In this document: positions 1-7,878 of the stretch, one piece after another | Position numbering within the stretch: position 1 is the first letter of the stretch | How the letters are laid out: each line of letters opens with the position of its first letter | Assembly (NCBI GenBank): GCA_964480275.1 | Contig: CAYZOC010000005.1 | Span: 1-34,837 of the forward strand | Length of the DNA stretch: 34,837 nt | DNA from: DATESG01 sp964480275 | GTDB taxonomy: Bacteria; Bacillota_I; Bacilli_A; RFN20; CAG-826 | Direction of reading: 5' to 3' | Position numbers and translations under genes: made by a program | The notes under the pieces: generated by a model | The model's input: the letters and a program-made list of their open reading frames with translations, nothing else | Database searches by the model: none | What the model was told of the DNA's origin: nothing

Positions 1-7
1 AAAAATT

Positions 8-490
8 ATGGTAGAAAACAAATTTACATTAACAAAGCAAGGTTTAGAAAGCCTCCAAAACGAGTTAAAGTTCTTATTAGAAGTCGAACGGCCACAAGTG
101 CTTGAAGATATTGCTTCAGCGCGGGCATTTGGTGATTTGAGTGAGAATGCTGACTATGACGCAGCCCGTAATAAACAAAGTGAAATCGAAGCGAAAATTT
201 CTCGTATCGAGCGCATTCTCAAAAATTCCGTTATCGTTGAATTTTCTAAAAGTGCTGATAAAGTCTCATTTGGTAACTTCGTTGAAGTCAGTGATCTAGA
301 AACAAATGAATTAATGATTTTTCAAATTGTTGGTTCGGTTGAAGCTGATCCATTAAATGGCACAATCGCCGACACAAGCCCGTTAGCGATTGCTCTTTTT
401 GGTAAAAAAATTGGCGAACGCGCAGTTGTCAAGGTTCAACAACCATATGAAGTCGAGATTCTTCGTATTTCAACAGAAAAATTCGATTAA
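8..490 (+). CDS. greA: Transcription elongation factor GreA
   Basis: GreA binds the RNA polymerase secondary channel and stimulates cleavage of backtracked RNA so that stalled elongation complexes can resume. The 160-residue product has the normal family length. The N-terminal coiled-coil hairpin spans about residues 10-75 and carries the tip motif with D43 and E46 (context FGDLSENADYDAA), the acidic residues that coordinate the catalytic magnesium. The C-terminal FKBP-like domain follows from about residue 80. The ATG at base 8 fits the family N-terminus; its ribosome binding site is cut off by the window edge, so the promoter cannot be seen. It is followed by a hairpin that overlaps the ribosome binding site of comEA. 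Identification is secure. Confidence 0.97.
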   Translation: MVENKFTLTKQGLESLQNELKFLLEVERPQVLEDIASARAFGDLSENADYDAARNKQSEIEAKISRIERILKNSVIVEFSKSADKVSFGNFVEVSDLETNELMIFQIVGSVEADPLNGTIADTSPLAIALFGKKIGERAVVKVQQPYEVEILRISTEKFD

Positions 491-516
491 TTAAGAAACA
501 ATCGTACAATTAATCT

Positions 517-551
517 AGCCTCCCTTGCTATTTATTAGTAGGGAGGCTTTT
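517..551 (+). terminator. Terminator-like hairpin containing the comEA ribosome binding site
   Basis: A perfect 9-bp stem (AGCCTCCCT at 517-525 pairing with AGGGAGGCT at 540-548) with a 14-nt loop is followed by a short TTTTA. It lies just after greA, so it probably ends part of greA transcription. The 3' arm contains GGGAGG at 541-546, which is the only plausible Shine-Dalgarno for the comEA ATG at 552. The folded RNA would therefore also hide that site. The T tract is short, so termination is probably incomplete. Confidence 0.75.
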
Positions 552-1079
552 ATGTTTAAAGTTATCATTATTGGAGTTCTAATCACTTTTCTTGCTGTAT
601 TTGCTTTTACAACAATTGATCCAAATGTTTCACAACCAACGCCAAGTGTTGAAGTCATTAGTGAAGAGTTTTCTTCAATCACTGTCACTGGTCAAGTAAA
701 TAAACCAGGTACTTATGTTCTTGAGGAAGGTGCCACCATTGATGATTTACTCATTACAGCCGGTGGTCCTACGGAAAACGCAGATGCAAATGCCTATATT
801 GAAACTACAAAGTTAATAAGGGGTCAAAGCTATTATATTGCCCCGTTATTTGATGAGGATGATATATGTGGTGATGTTTCCTTGACAAAAGTCAACATTA
901 ATTACGATAACAAGGAAGCTCTGATGAGCGTCAATGGTTTTGGTAGTGCGATTGTTACTGCAATTATCAACTATCGTGATATTGAGGGAAGTTTCACTTA
1001 TCTAGAAGAAATTAAAGAAGTTTCGGGTATTGGTAATTCTACGTTTGAAAAAGTCAAAAATTACATTACCCTGCGATGA
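552..1079 (+). CDS. comEA: Competence protein ComEA, membrane-anchored DNA receptor
   Basis: ComEA is the double-stranded DNA receptor of the natural transformation machinery, anchored in the membrane with its DNA-binding domain outside. The 175-residue product shows an N-terminal membrane segment (about residues 3-20), a SLBB-like domain (about 40-105, around VTGQVNKPGTYVLEEGATI) and a C-terminal helix-hairpin-helix pair (about 115-175) with the family pattern VNINYDNKEALMSVNGFG and VSGIGNSTFEKV. I chose ATG 552 over an upstream in-frame TTG at 525 because it has GGGAGG five bases upstream and begins directly before the membrane segment. Its TGA stop overlaps the comEC start as ATGA, indicating translational coupling. 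Its ribosome binding site lies in the hairpin after greA. Confidence 0.93.
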   Translation: MFKVIIIGVLITFLAVFAFTTIDPNVSQPTPSVEVISEEFSSITVTGQVNKPGTYVLEEGATIDDLLITAGGPTENADANAYIETTKLIRGQSYYIAPLFDEDDICGDVSLTKVNINYDNKEALMSVNGFGSAIVTAIINYRDIEGSFTYLEEIKEVSGIGNSTFEKVKNYITLR

Positions 1080-3091
1080 TCATCTTCTTTTTACTGCTTG
1101 TCAGTATTTTAAGTATCATATCGATTTATCAACCACTTATTTTTCTCATCCTACTTGCACTGTTATGGTTATTAAGACGAAAGATCGACTTTCGTCTTTT
1201 GCTAGTAACGACCATTTCATTTATGGCACTGGCAGCACTGATGCGATTTGTGCAAATAGCGCTAGTTAACGAGCGACTAGCACTTGTTGTCACTAGTAAA
1301 GAGAATTATCTGATCGTCAGAACTCTATTTTCTAAATATTACATCAATATAAAAGATAATCCTTATGCCGTTGGCGACATTATTAAGATTAATGGTCTTT
1401 CAAACGCCTTAAGTTTTAATCGCATTGAACGGGGCTTTGATTTTAAACATTATCTTAATAAACAAGGAGTTGCTTTTGAAATAATTAACTACGAGATAAA
1501 AACGCTGTTTTCGTTCCCTATCCGTCCCCTTGAGATAAGTAAACAGTTGTTAGTAGCGTATAGTGATAATGCCAAAGTTCTAATTGACGCATTAATTTTC
1601 AATAATAAAGACTATCAATCAATAATTATTAGCAACTTTTCTTCTTTACATCTATTATTCTTGTTTTCCTCGAGTGGTATCCATATATATTTTCTATTCA
1701 AGCTAACTAATATCATTTCTGGTCTCTTTCTTTCTAAGCAAAATGAAAGAGATGTTCTTTGTTTGCTATTACTATTTCCATTATTTTTACTTAATCTTAA
1801 TCGTTTTATATTTTATCGACTTTTTATCGTTAAAGCGGTAATGATTTATAATCGGGTAAAATTAAATAAAAAATACGATTATATAACTATTCTTAGCGCT
1901 AGTGCACTGATGTTTCTATTGCTTAATCCCTTCCTTATCTTCAATATGTCTTTTTATGTAAGCTATGGCTTAAGCTTTTATCTCTATTTTTTGCGACCGA
2001 TAATTAGACGACTAAAAAAATCACTTCGCGGTATCGCTACGTTCATTTCAATATATATCTTCCTTATTCCATTACGAATATTGACAACCAACGCTTTGAT
2101 GCCCTTGGGAATCATTGTCCAATTTTTAGTTACACCACTCATTAGCCTATATTTTGTTTTTGCATATATTGGCGTATTTATCGGCGGACGTGGCCAAGTT
2201 ATCTTGAATCCATTAGCCGATTTAATTGCAAAGATCAGTAAGGGGCTATCTAGGTTTAATCTTGGAATATATGCAAGTGATATTGGCACTATTCTTTTGC
2301 TCGTCTTTATCGTATTAATTGTTGCTCTTATTTATGCACTTGAGAGCAAACATCGTCCCCTAATACGAATGTGCATAATTTCCACACTAACACTAAGTTT
2401 TTTTGTCTTTGTTCCCTACGAGCAGATTTATCAGCAAAGCGTTACTTTTATTAATGTCGGTCAGGGTGATGCAACTTTGATTATTGATCGTAAAACCGCT
2501 ATTTTAATCGACACGGGTGGAAGTCATTATCAAGATATTGCTAAAGAGGCCCTGATTCCTTTTTTTCGCTCAAAAAAAATTTATGATATCGATGCTCTAA
2601 TTATTACTCATGATGATTTTGATCATAATGGCGCTAAACAAAGTCTAATTGATAATTTTCTCGTAAAACGTGTAGTCGATCAGGCTTCAGCGTTTCCTTT
2701 AAGGGTTGGGTCTATCACTTTAGATAATTTAAATGATGGTAGTTATCATCAAGAGGATAACGAAAAATCGCTAGTTATTGCTTTTACGTTGATGAACAAG
2801 AAGTGGTTACTGATGGGTGATGCTTCGACACGGAATGAAATGCTTATTATCAAGCAGCATCCAACTTTGCGAGCTGATTATTTAAAAATTGGTCATCATG
2901 GATCAAATACTAGTAGTGATATTACCTTTCTACAACACATTAGGCCGAAGGAGGCAATTATTTCCTGTGGTGTAAATAATTTTTATGGGCACCCGCATCA
3001 CGATGTAATTTCAAATCTAGAGGCCCTTGATGTAGTGATAAGAAGGACAGATATCGAGGGTAGTATTCACTATCAAAGCTTGGCTTTATAG
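1076..3091 (+). CDS. comEC: ComEC/Rec2-family DNA uptake channel protein
   Basis: ComEC forms the inner-membrane channel that brings single-stranded DNA into the cell during transformation. The 671-residue product keeps the full three-part layout: N-terminal membrane helices with an OB-like segment (about 1-140), a multi-helix competence domain (about 150-440) and a C-terminal metallo-beta-lactamase-like domain (about 455-671). The last has INVGQGDATLIID, DTGGS, an intact HDDFDH metal motif near residues 512-517 and IGHHGSNTS, so the nuclease-like domain appears functional. It is somewhat shorter than the B. subtilis protein. It starts at the ATGA overlap with comEA and has no Shine-Dalgarno of its own, so it probably depends on comEA translation. 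With comEA it argues for DNA uptake capacity, although the pilus genes are not in this window. Confidence 0.95.
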   Translation: MIIFFLLLVSILSIISIYQPLIFLILLALLWLLRRKIDFRLLLVTTISFMALAALMRFVQIALVNERLALVVTSKENYLIVRTLFSKYYINIKDNPYAVGDIIKINGLSNALSFNRIERGFDFKHYLNKQGVAFEIINYEIKTLFSFPIRPLEISKQLLVAYSDNAKVLIDALIFNNKDYQSIIISNFSSLHLLFLFSSSGIHIYFLFKLTNIISGLFLSKQNERDVLCLLLLFPLFLLNLNRFIFYRLFIVKAVMIYNRVKLNKKYDYITILSASALMFLLLNPFLIFNMSFYVSYGLSFYLYFLRPIIRRLKKSLRGIATFISIYIFLIPLRILTTNALMPLGIIVQFLVTPLISLYFVFAYIGVFIGGRGQVILNPLADLIAKISKGLSRFNLGIYASDIGTILLLVFIVLIVALIYALESKHRPLIRMCIISTLTLSFFVFVPYEQIYQQSVTFINVGQGDATLIIDRKTAILIDTGGSHYQDIAKEALIPFFRSKKIYDIDALIITHDDFDHNGAKQSLIDNFLVKRVVDQASAFPLRVGSITLDNLNDGSYHQEDNEKSLVIAFTLMNKKWLLMGDASTRNEMLIIKQHPTLRADYLKIGHHGSNTSSDITFLQHIRPKEAIISCGVNNFYGHPHHDVISNLEALDVVIRRTDIEGSIHYQSLAL

Positions 3092-3093
3092 TT

Positions 3094-3099
3094 TATAAT
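3094..3099 (+). promoter_or_regulatory. Candidate leaderless promoter -10 for holA
   Basis: TATAAT lies 6 nt before the holA ATG and there is no Shine-Dalgarno between. Initiation at the usual distance would place the RNA 5' end at or next to the start codon. No good -35 hexamer is visible at normal spacing. This is inference from spacing only. Confidence 0.4.
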
Positions 3100-3105
3100 A
3101 TTCAT

Positions 3106-4050
3106 ATGGTTTATTTGATATACGGCAATGATCAATTTATTATGGAAAAAACCGTTTCCAAGGAGCTAACAAAGGTTTTAGAAACACCTGATGCTTTAAA
3201 CTATAGTAAATATGATAATCGTACCAGTTCGCTTACGACGATAATGGCTGACGTAGATTATTTGCCACTTGGTGTGAATAAAAAAGTGGTTTTAGTTGAT
3301 TACACAACAATATTTGACAAAAAAAACGCACTCACCAATAAAGAGGAAGATGAACTTGTTGAGTTTATAAAGAGTCAACGGGAAGATATTTACATCTTTT
3401 TTATTGTTCGAAGTAGTGTTAACAAAAAACAATCGCTCGTTAAATTGATTGAAAATCATGGAAAAATAGTCGAAATTAAAGATATTAGTAAATTTGACTG
3501 GCCAAAAATTGTCACAACGTTATTTAAAAAGGCGGATTGCACGATTGATAGTGATGCCATCGATCTTTTAGTTGAGTATACACAGGGTAATACGATGAAT
3601 TTATATAACGAAGTTGAGAAACTAACATTATTTAAGACCCATATTAATCGCGAAGATGTAGTAAAATTAGTTGCTCGTCCGTTTGAAGAAAGTTTGTTTG
3701 AATTAGCTAATGCTCTTGTGAGAAACGATAAAGCTCTAGCACTACAGATTTATCGTGACTTTCTTGTATTAAATATAGAACCATTAACTTTCATTGTTAA
3801 CCTTGCCAATCAATTCCGCCTTTATGCGATGGTCTTTTTGCTTTTAGAGCAAAGACTAACCAAAGATGAGATTGCGACTAACCTAGCTGTTCATCCATAT
3901 CGAATTCAACTGGCAATTCAAATGCGTAATAAATTAAAATTAGATGAAATATATTCAATTATTGATAAACTACATGAATTAGACTACAAGATAAAAAGTG
4001 GACAGATTGATCGATTCTATGCGTTTGAAATGTTTATCATAAATTATTAA
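3106..4050 (+). CDS. holA: DNA polymerase III delta subunit (clamp loader)
   Basis: HolA is the delta subunit of the clamp loader, which opens the sliding clamp for loading on primed DNA. The 314-residue protein has the YqeN/HolA pattern: the N-terminal start MVYLIYGNDQFIMEK, a divergent AAA+ fold, the central segment with DWPKIV and LVEYTQGNTMNLYNEVEKL (around residues 145-175), and a helical C-terminal collar with KSGQIDRFYAFEMFI. Its place after comEC is the standard Bacillota arrangement. No Shine-Dalgarno precedes ATG 3106; instead TATAAT sits 6 nt upstream, so it may be translated from a leaderless RNA in addition to comEC read-through. The stop codon touches the terminator shared with rpsT. 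Confidence 0.93.
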   Translation: MVYLIYGNDQFIMEKTVSKELTKVLETPDALNYSKYDNRTSSLTTIMADVDYLPLGVNKKVVLVDYTTIFDKKNALTNKEEDELVEFIKSQREDIYIFFIVRSSVNKKQSLVKLIENHGKIVEIKDISKFDWPKIVTTLFKKADCTIDSDAIDLLVEYTQGNTMNLYNEVEKLTLFKTHINREDVVKLVARPFEESLFELANALVRNDKALALQIYRDFLVLNIEPLTFIVNLANQFRLYAMVFLLLEQRLTKDEIATNLAVHPYRIQLAIQMRNKLKLDEIYSIIDKLHELDYKIKSGQIDRFYAFEMFIINY

Positions 4051-4075
4051 AAAAGAAGCCATTGGCTTCGTTTTT
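4051..4075. terminator. Bidirectional terminator between holA and rpsT
   Basis: GAAGCC (4055-4060), loop ATT, GGCTTC (4064-4069), with an A run on the left and TTTTT (4071-4075) on the right, so it works as an intrinsic terminator in both directions. It directly follows the holA TAA. A second imperfect hairpin (4080-4102, arms GAATGGTAG and CTACTATTC) covers the rpsT stop codon. Confidence 0.85.
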
Positions 4076-4096
4076 AATTGAATGGTAGTAAAGCTA

Positions 4097-4360
4097 CTAT
4101 TCGAGTGCGTTTACGGCTGATTGTAAACTGCTTTTTTTGTTTGCAACTTTGTTTGCGTGATAAATTCCACGTCCTACAGCTTTGTCTAACAAACTTATTG
4201 CTTCGACAAGGGCGAGATTGGCGGCTTCTTTATCTTTGGCGGTAACAGCAACTTCAACCTTTTTAACCGCGGATTTGATACGGGTTTTAAATGAAGAATT
4301 GCGATTACGAGCCTTTTCATTTGTTGCGGCACGTTTAATTTGCGACTTAATATTTGGCAT
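4097..4360 (-). CDS. rpsT: 30S ribosomal protein S20
   Basis: S20 is a small, helical primary binder of 16S rRNA in the 30S subunit. The 87-residue, Lys/Ala-rich protein starts MPNIKSQIKRA and ends with the family segment LLDKAVGRGIYHANKVANKKSSL, which is typical of S20. It is the only gene on the minus strand in this window, facing holA, exactly as in B. subtilis where rpsT opposes yqeN. The start is supported by GAGGAGAG (minus strand, complement of 4365-4372) just upstream of the ATG, and an extended -10 promoter lies further upstream. Overlapping plus-strand open frames here are shadows. Confidence 0.97.
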   Translation of the reverse strand: MPNIKSQIKRAATNEKARNRNSSFKTRIKSAVKKVEVAVTAKDKEAANLALVEAISLLDKAVGRGIYHANKVANKKSSLQSAVNALE

Positions 4361-4388
4361 ATGACTCTCCTCTTTCTAAATCTCTTAT

Positions 4389-4418
4389 AGTATAGCAAAA
4401 ATAGCTGTTGCTTAGCAA
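4389..4418 (-). promoter_or_regulatory. rpsT promoter
   Basis: Reading the minus strand, -35 TTGCTA (4413-4418), an 18-bp spacer and -10 TATACT (4389-4394) preceded by TGC, giving an extended -10. It drives rpsT away from the divergent fmt promoter. Confidence 0.65.
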
Positions 4419-4483
4419 TAAATAACTTGGTAAAAAAAGCGTTGTATCACCTGTTTTGCCTTTAATATAAGGCCAAATTAGCA

Positions 4484-4502
4484 TATAATATTAGTTAAGA
4501 GG
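4484..4502 (+). promoter_or_regulatory. fmt promoter -10 and ribosome binding site
   Basis: TATAAT at 4484-4489 is followed by AGAGG at 4498-4502 and the fmt ATG at 4508. This would leave a leader of only about 12 nt. No convincing -35 is seen at 17 bp spacing. Confidence 0.55.
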
Positions 4503-4507
4503 TCATT

Positions 4508-5449
4508 ATGTTGAATATAAAAGAAATACCGATATTATATATGGGTACTCCGGATATGAGTGCCAAACTTTTAGAACACCTAATTAATAATAACTACAAT
4601 ATTATTGGTCTAGTTGCTCAACCGGATCAAAAAATTGGCCGTAAACAAATATTAGAAGAAGTTGCGACTAAAAAAATTGCTAAGCAATACAATATTCCTG
4701 TTTATCAACCGCTAAAGATCAAACATGACTTTGATTTCCTAACATCGTTAAATTTTGATTTGATTCTATGTTTTGCGTATGGACAAATAATCCCTGAAGA
4801 AGTTCTAAAAATGCCAATATATGGCGCGCTTAATTATCATGGTAGTATTTTACCTAAATACAGAGGAGCCGCACCAATTCAATACGCACTGATGAATAAT
4901 GATAGCGAGAGTGGTGTGTGTTTGATGGAAATGGTTAAAAAAATGGATGCTGGTCGTGTTTTTGCTCTAGAAAAATATCCACTTTCGAGCGATGATAACT
5001 ATCAAACAAGTGCAGTAAAACTAGTGGAATCCGCAAAAAAATTAACCGACAAATATTTACAGAAATATTTAGACGATGAACTTGAGGGGAAACCTCAAGA
5101 CGAAGCATTAGTGACCTTTGCTCCAAGTATTAAACGAGAAGAAGAGCACATTGATATTAACGAATCTATCTTAAAAATTTCAGGGCTGATCCGTGCGTTA
5201 TCTCCAAATATTGGTGCATATGTTATATACAAAAATCAACCCTTAAAAATATTCAAAGCTGAGTTAGTAGATAGACAAGTAAAAGGGCAAGTCGGCACAT
5301 TCACTAAAGCTGATAAAAAGGGGTTACATCTCCAACTAAAAGATGGAACACTATCATTATTAGAACTTCAAAAAGCGGGAAAGAAAGTTGTTAGTTATAA
5401 AGACTTCATTAATGGTGAAAAAGACCTATATGGACTAAAAGTTGAATAA
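4508..5449 (+). CDS. fmt: Methionyl-tRNA formyltransferase
   Basis: Fmt transfers a formyl group from 10-formyltetrahydrofolate to initiator Met-tRNA, making fMet-tRNA for translation initiation. The 313-residue product has the usual length: an N-terminal Rossmann-like domain starting with LYMGTPDMSAKLLEHL, the catalytic stretch LNYHGSILPKYRGAAPIQ (about residues 109-126, containing the active-site Asn and His) and KKMDAGRVF, then the C-terminal OB-like tRNA-binding domain (about 205-313). It stands alone, without the peptide deformylase or priA genes that often accompany it, in the position where spore formers carry gpr and spoIIP. Start supported by AGAGG six bases upstream. Confidence 0.95.
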   Translation: MLNIKEIPILYMGTPDMSAKLLEHLINNNYNIIGLVAQPDQKIGRKQILEEVATKKIAKQYNIPVYQPLKIKHDFDFLTSLNFDLILCFAYGQIIPEEVLKMPIYGALNYHGSILPKYRGAAPIQYALMNNDSESGVCLMEMVKKMDAGRVFALEKYPLSSDDNYQTSAVKLVESAKKLTDKYLQKYLDDELEGKPQDEALVTFAPSIKREEEHIDINESILKISGLIRALSPNIGAYVIYKNQPLKIFKAELVDRQVKGQVGTFTKADKKGLHLQLKDGTLSLLELQKAGKKVVSYKDFINGEKDLYGLKVE

Positions 5450-5491
5450 AGGTATATTATTAGTAGATATATGGTAGAAAGAAAGTAGTAA

Positions 5492-7828
5492 ATGAACAAA
5501 TTGCATTTAAGTGTCCATGACTTAGTCGACTTTATTCTTCGCACGGGGGATATAGATACCCGTGTTTTTAATGTTGATACAATGGCGCGAGGAACAATTA
5601 TTCATCGGTTTTATCAAGAGAAACAGAATGCAAATTATATCGCTGAATATGCTTTTAACGAGACAATTATTTATCAAGATAATGAGATTGTTTTAAGTGG
5701 CCGAGCAGATGGGTTAATTATTGAAGATGGCCGTGTGACGATTGAAGAAATAAAATCTACTAATGATGAACTTGAAAACTTTTACGCAATCAATAAATCG
5801 TGGCATCTTGGTCAAGCACGTGTTTATGCATATCTTTATGCTAACAAATATCGCCTTGAAACTATTGATGTTCTCTTGACTTATATATCGCAAAATGATG
5901 ATTCAAAGGACTTCCATCGTTTCACTTATGATTTACGAGAACTTGACACATTTTTTAATGAACTTCTAGACCAATACTTTGAATTTTTCAATCATATTAA
6001 AGCAAATAAGAAAGCACGAAATATATCGATAAATTACCTTAAATTCCCCTTTTCCGTGATCCGTGAAGGACAAAAAGACATGATGAAGGTGACAGAACAG
6101 GTTGTCAGTAAAGGGGGACGCGTATATATTGAGGCGCCAACTGGCATAGGTAAGACTATGTCTGTTTTATACCCAAGTATCCTTGGATTTAACAACGATC
6201 ATATCAAAAAAGTGTTTTATTTTACTGCCAAAGGAAGCGGCCAGGCCACGGCTTTTGAAAGTTTTAAAATACTCAATCAAAATGGTTTAAAAGCTAAGGC
6301 AATTACTTTAAGCGCCAAAGAAAAAACATGTCTCAATGATCGTGTGAGCTGTAATCCTGACGACTGTCCCTTTGCTCGCGGTTATTTTTCTAAACTTAAA
6401 GAGGCTTTATTATATGCCCTGCAAAATTATGATTTATTCGACCTTGACACAATTCAAGAAATTGCGCTTAAATTCGAACTTTGCCCCTTTGAATTCCAAC
6501 TAGATTTATCAACCTTTTTAGATGTTGTCATCGGGGACTACAACTATCTCTTTGATCCAAATGTCTATCTCAGAAGATTTTTCGAAGTGACTGATGAAAA
6601 CTACATTACGCTGATTGATGAAACACATAACTTGATCGAACGTGTTCGTGATAGTTATAGCCAAAAAATCGAATTATCCTTAGTTCTTGCAATGAAGAAG
6701 TCGCTTAAAGTGACTAGTGATACTAAGATTAAGCGACGGTTAAACAAACTTATTCGTGCGTTTGAAGATTATAGTGTCAATATCACGCTAGATGAGACTT
6801 TAATCACTAGTCTACCTTCAGAAATTACTGGTGCAATCGAAAAATTTATGGTCGAAGCACAGCGTTTTATGAAGGAAAATCCCGCGCTTGTTGATGATGG
6901 TTTTAAAGATGGATTTTTTATGATTAATCGTTTCACTAAACTTTATCAATTATTTGATGATAATTTCGCGCTTTATTTTGTTAAGAAAAATAAGGATGTT
7001 TCATCACTGAATCTTTTATGTCTTAATCCGAGTGTATTTATCAAGTCGACATTAGAAAGAGTTTATGGCGCAGTTCTATTTAGTGCGACGCTAGCGCCAC
7101 TTGATTACTATAGTCGCGAATTAGCCAAACGAAGTAGTGATCAAATCATTCAGCTTCCCAATCCCTTTCCTAAAGAAAACCTTATTCTTCTTGTGGCGAC
7201 AAATGTTGCCACCACCTATAAAAAGCGAGATGATACATATGGATTAGTCGCGGATTACATTCTCGCGGCCACGCAAAATAGAGTTGGTAATTATCTTGTG
7301 TTTTGTCCAAGTTATGCATATTTAAATCAAATTTTGTCTTTTCTTGAAACGATTAAAACCATCGATATAATTGTGCAAACTCGTGATATGAATCAGACAT
7401 CGAGACGAGCTTTTTTAGATGAGTTTGCGCCCAATCCAACTAAAGTAACGATTGGTCTTACAGTCGTTGGCGGTATCTTTAGTGAGGGTGTAGACCTTGT
7501 TGATGATCGCCTTAGTGGTGTAATAATTATTGGTGTTGGTTTTCCATCGATGAGTTTTGAAAAAGAATTAATTAAAAATTACTATGACGCTAATGATCAA
7601 AGTGGTTTTAATAATGCTTATGTTGCCCCAGGTTTGAATCGTGTATTGCAAGCGATGGGCCGCGTGATTAGAAGTGAAACTGATCGTGGTTTTATCTTGC
7701 TGATTGATCAACGTTATTTAGAAAATCGCTACCGGCGTGTAATTCAAAATTACAATGCCCGCTTAATCTATGTCGAGTCAGCAGAAATGATTAACAATGC
7801 TCTCGATAAATTTTTTAGTGATTATTAG
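5492..7828 (+). CDS. DinG/XPD-like DNA helicase with N-terminal PD-(D/E)XK nuclease domain
   Basis: The 778-residue protein joins two modules. Residues about 1-170 look like a Cas4/RecB-type PD-(D/E)XK nuclease: H38, D73 in GRADG, E86-x-K88 in EEIKS and Q108 in GQARVYAYLY match the metal and catalytic positions. Residues about 180-778 are a superfamily 2 DEAD_2 helicase: Walker A APTGIGKT (215-222), DETH box (376-379) and motif VI QAMGRVIRS (from 720). Four cysteines (C280, C287, C292, C331) between motifs I and II fit the iron-sulfur cluster of XPD/DinG helicases. It probably unwinds and trims damaged or branched DNA. The fusion is known in Bacillota, but its precise role is unclear to me. 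A weak GAAAG precedes the ATG. Confidence 0.85.
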   Translation: MNKLHLSVHDLVDFILRTGDIDTRVFNVDTMARGTIIHRFYQEKQNANYIAEYAFNETIIYQDNEIVLSGRADGLIIEDGRVTIEEIKSTNDELENFYAINKSWHLGQARVYAYLYANKYRLETIDVLLTYISQNDDSKDFHRFTYDLRELDTFFNELLDQYFEFFNHIKANKKARNISINYLKFPFSVIREGQKDMMKVTEQVVSKGGRVYIEAPTGIGKTMSVLYPSILGFNNDHIKKVFYFTAKGSGQATAFESFKILNQNGLKAKAITLSAKEKTCLNDRVSCNPDDCPFARGYFSKLKEALLYALQNYDLFDLDTIQEIALKFELCPFEFQLDLSTFLDVVIGDYNYLFDPNVYLRRFFEVTDENYITLIDETHNLIERVRDSYSQKIELSLVLAMKKSLKVTSDTKIKRRLNKLIRAFEDYSVNITLDETLITSLPSEITGAIEKFMVEAQRFMKENPALVDDGFKDGFFMINRFTKLYQLFDDNFALYFVKKNKDVSSLNLLCLNPSVFIKSTLERVYGAVLFSATLAPLDYYSRELAKRSSDQIIQLPNPFPKENLILLVATNVATTYKKRDDTYGLVADYILAATQNRVGNYLVFCPSYAYLNQILSFLETIKTIDIIVQTRDMNQTSRRAFLDEFAPNPTKVTIGLTVVGGIFSEGVDLVDDRLSGVIIIGVGFPSMSFEKELIKNYYDANDQSGFNNAYVAPGLNRVLQAMGRVIRSETDRGFILLIDQRYLENRYRRVIQNYNARLIYVESAEMINNALDKFFSDY

Positions 7829-7847
7829 TATAATCAAGTAGATTTAT

Positions 7848-7856
7848 TGCTATAAT
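7848..7856 (+). promoter_or_regulatory. lepA promoter, extended -10
   Basis: TGC followed by TATAAT (7851-7856) forms an extended -10 in the gap after the helicase gene. The strong Shine-Dalgarno AAGGAGG follows within about 16 nt of the expected start site. Confidence 0.6.
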
Positions 7857-7878
7857 ACTTTAGATTAAGGAGGTCAAG

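Noticed and set aside
1030..1269. 79-residue open frame across the comEA-comEC junction
   Set aside because: It overlaps two well supported genes in another frame and has no recognisable features.
4182..4398. Open frames on both strands around rpsT
   Set aside because: rpsT in its own frame is a complete S20; the others lack ribosome binding sites and family similarity.
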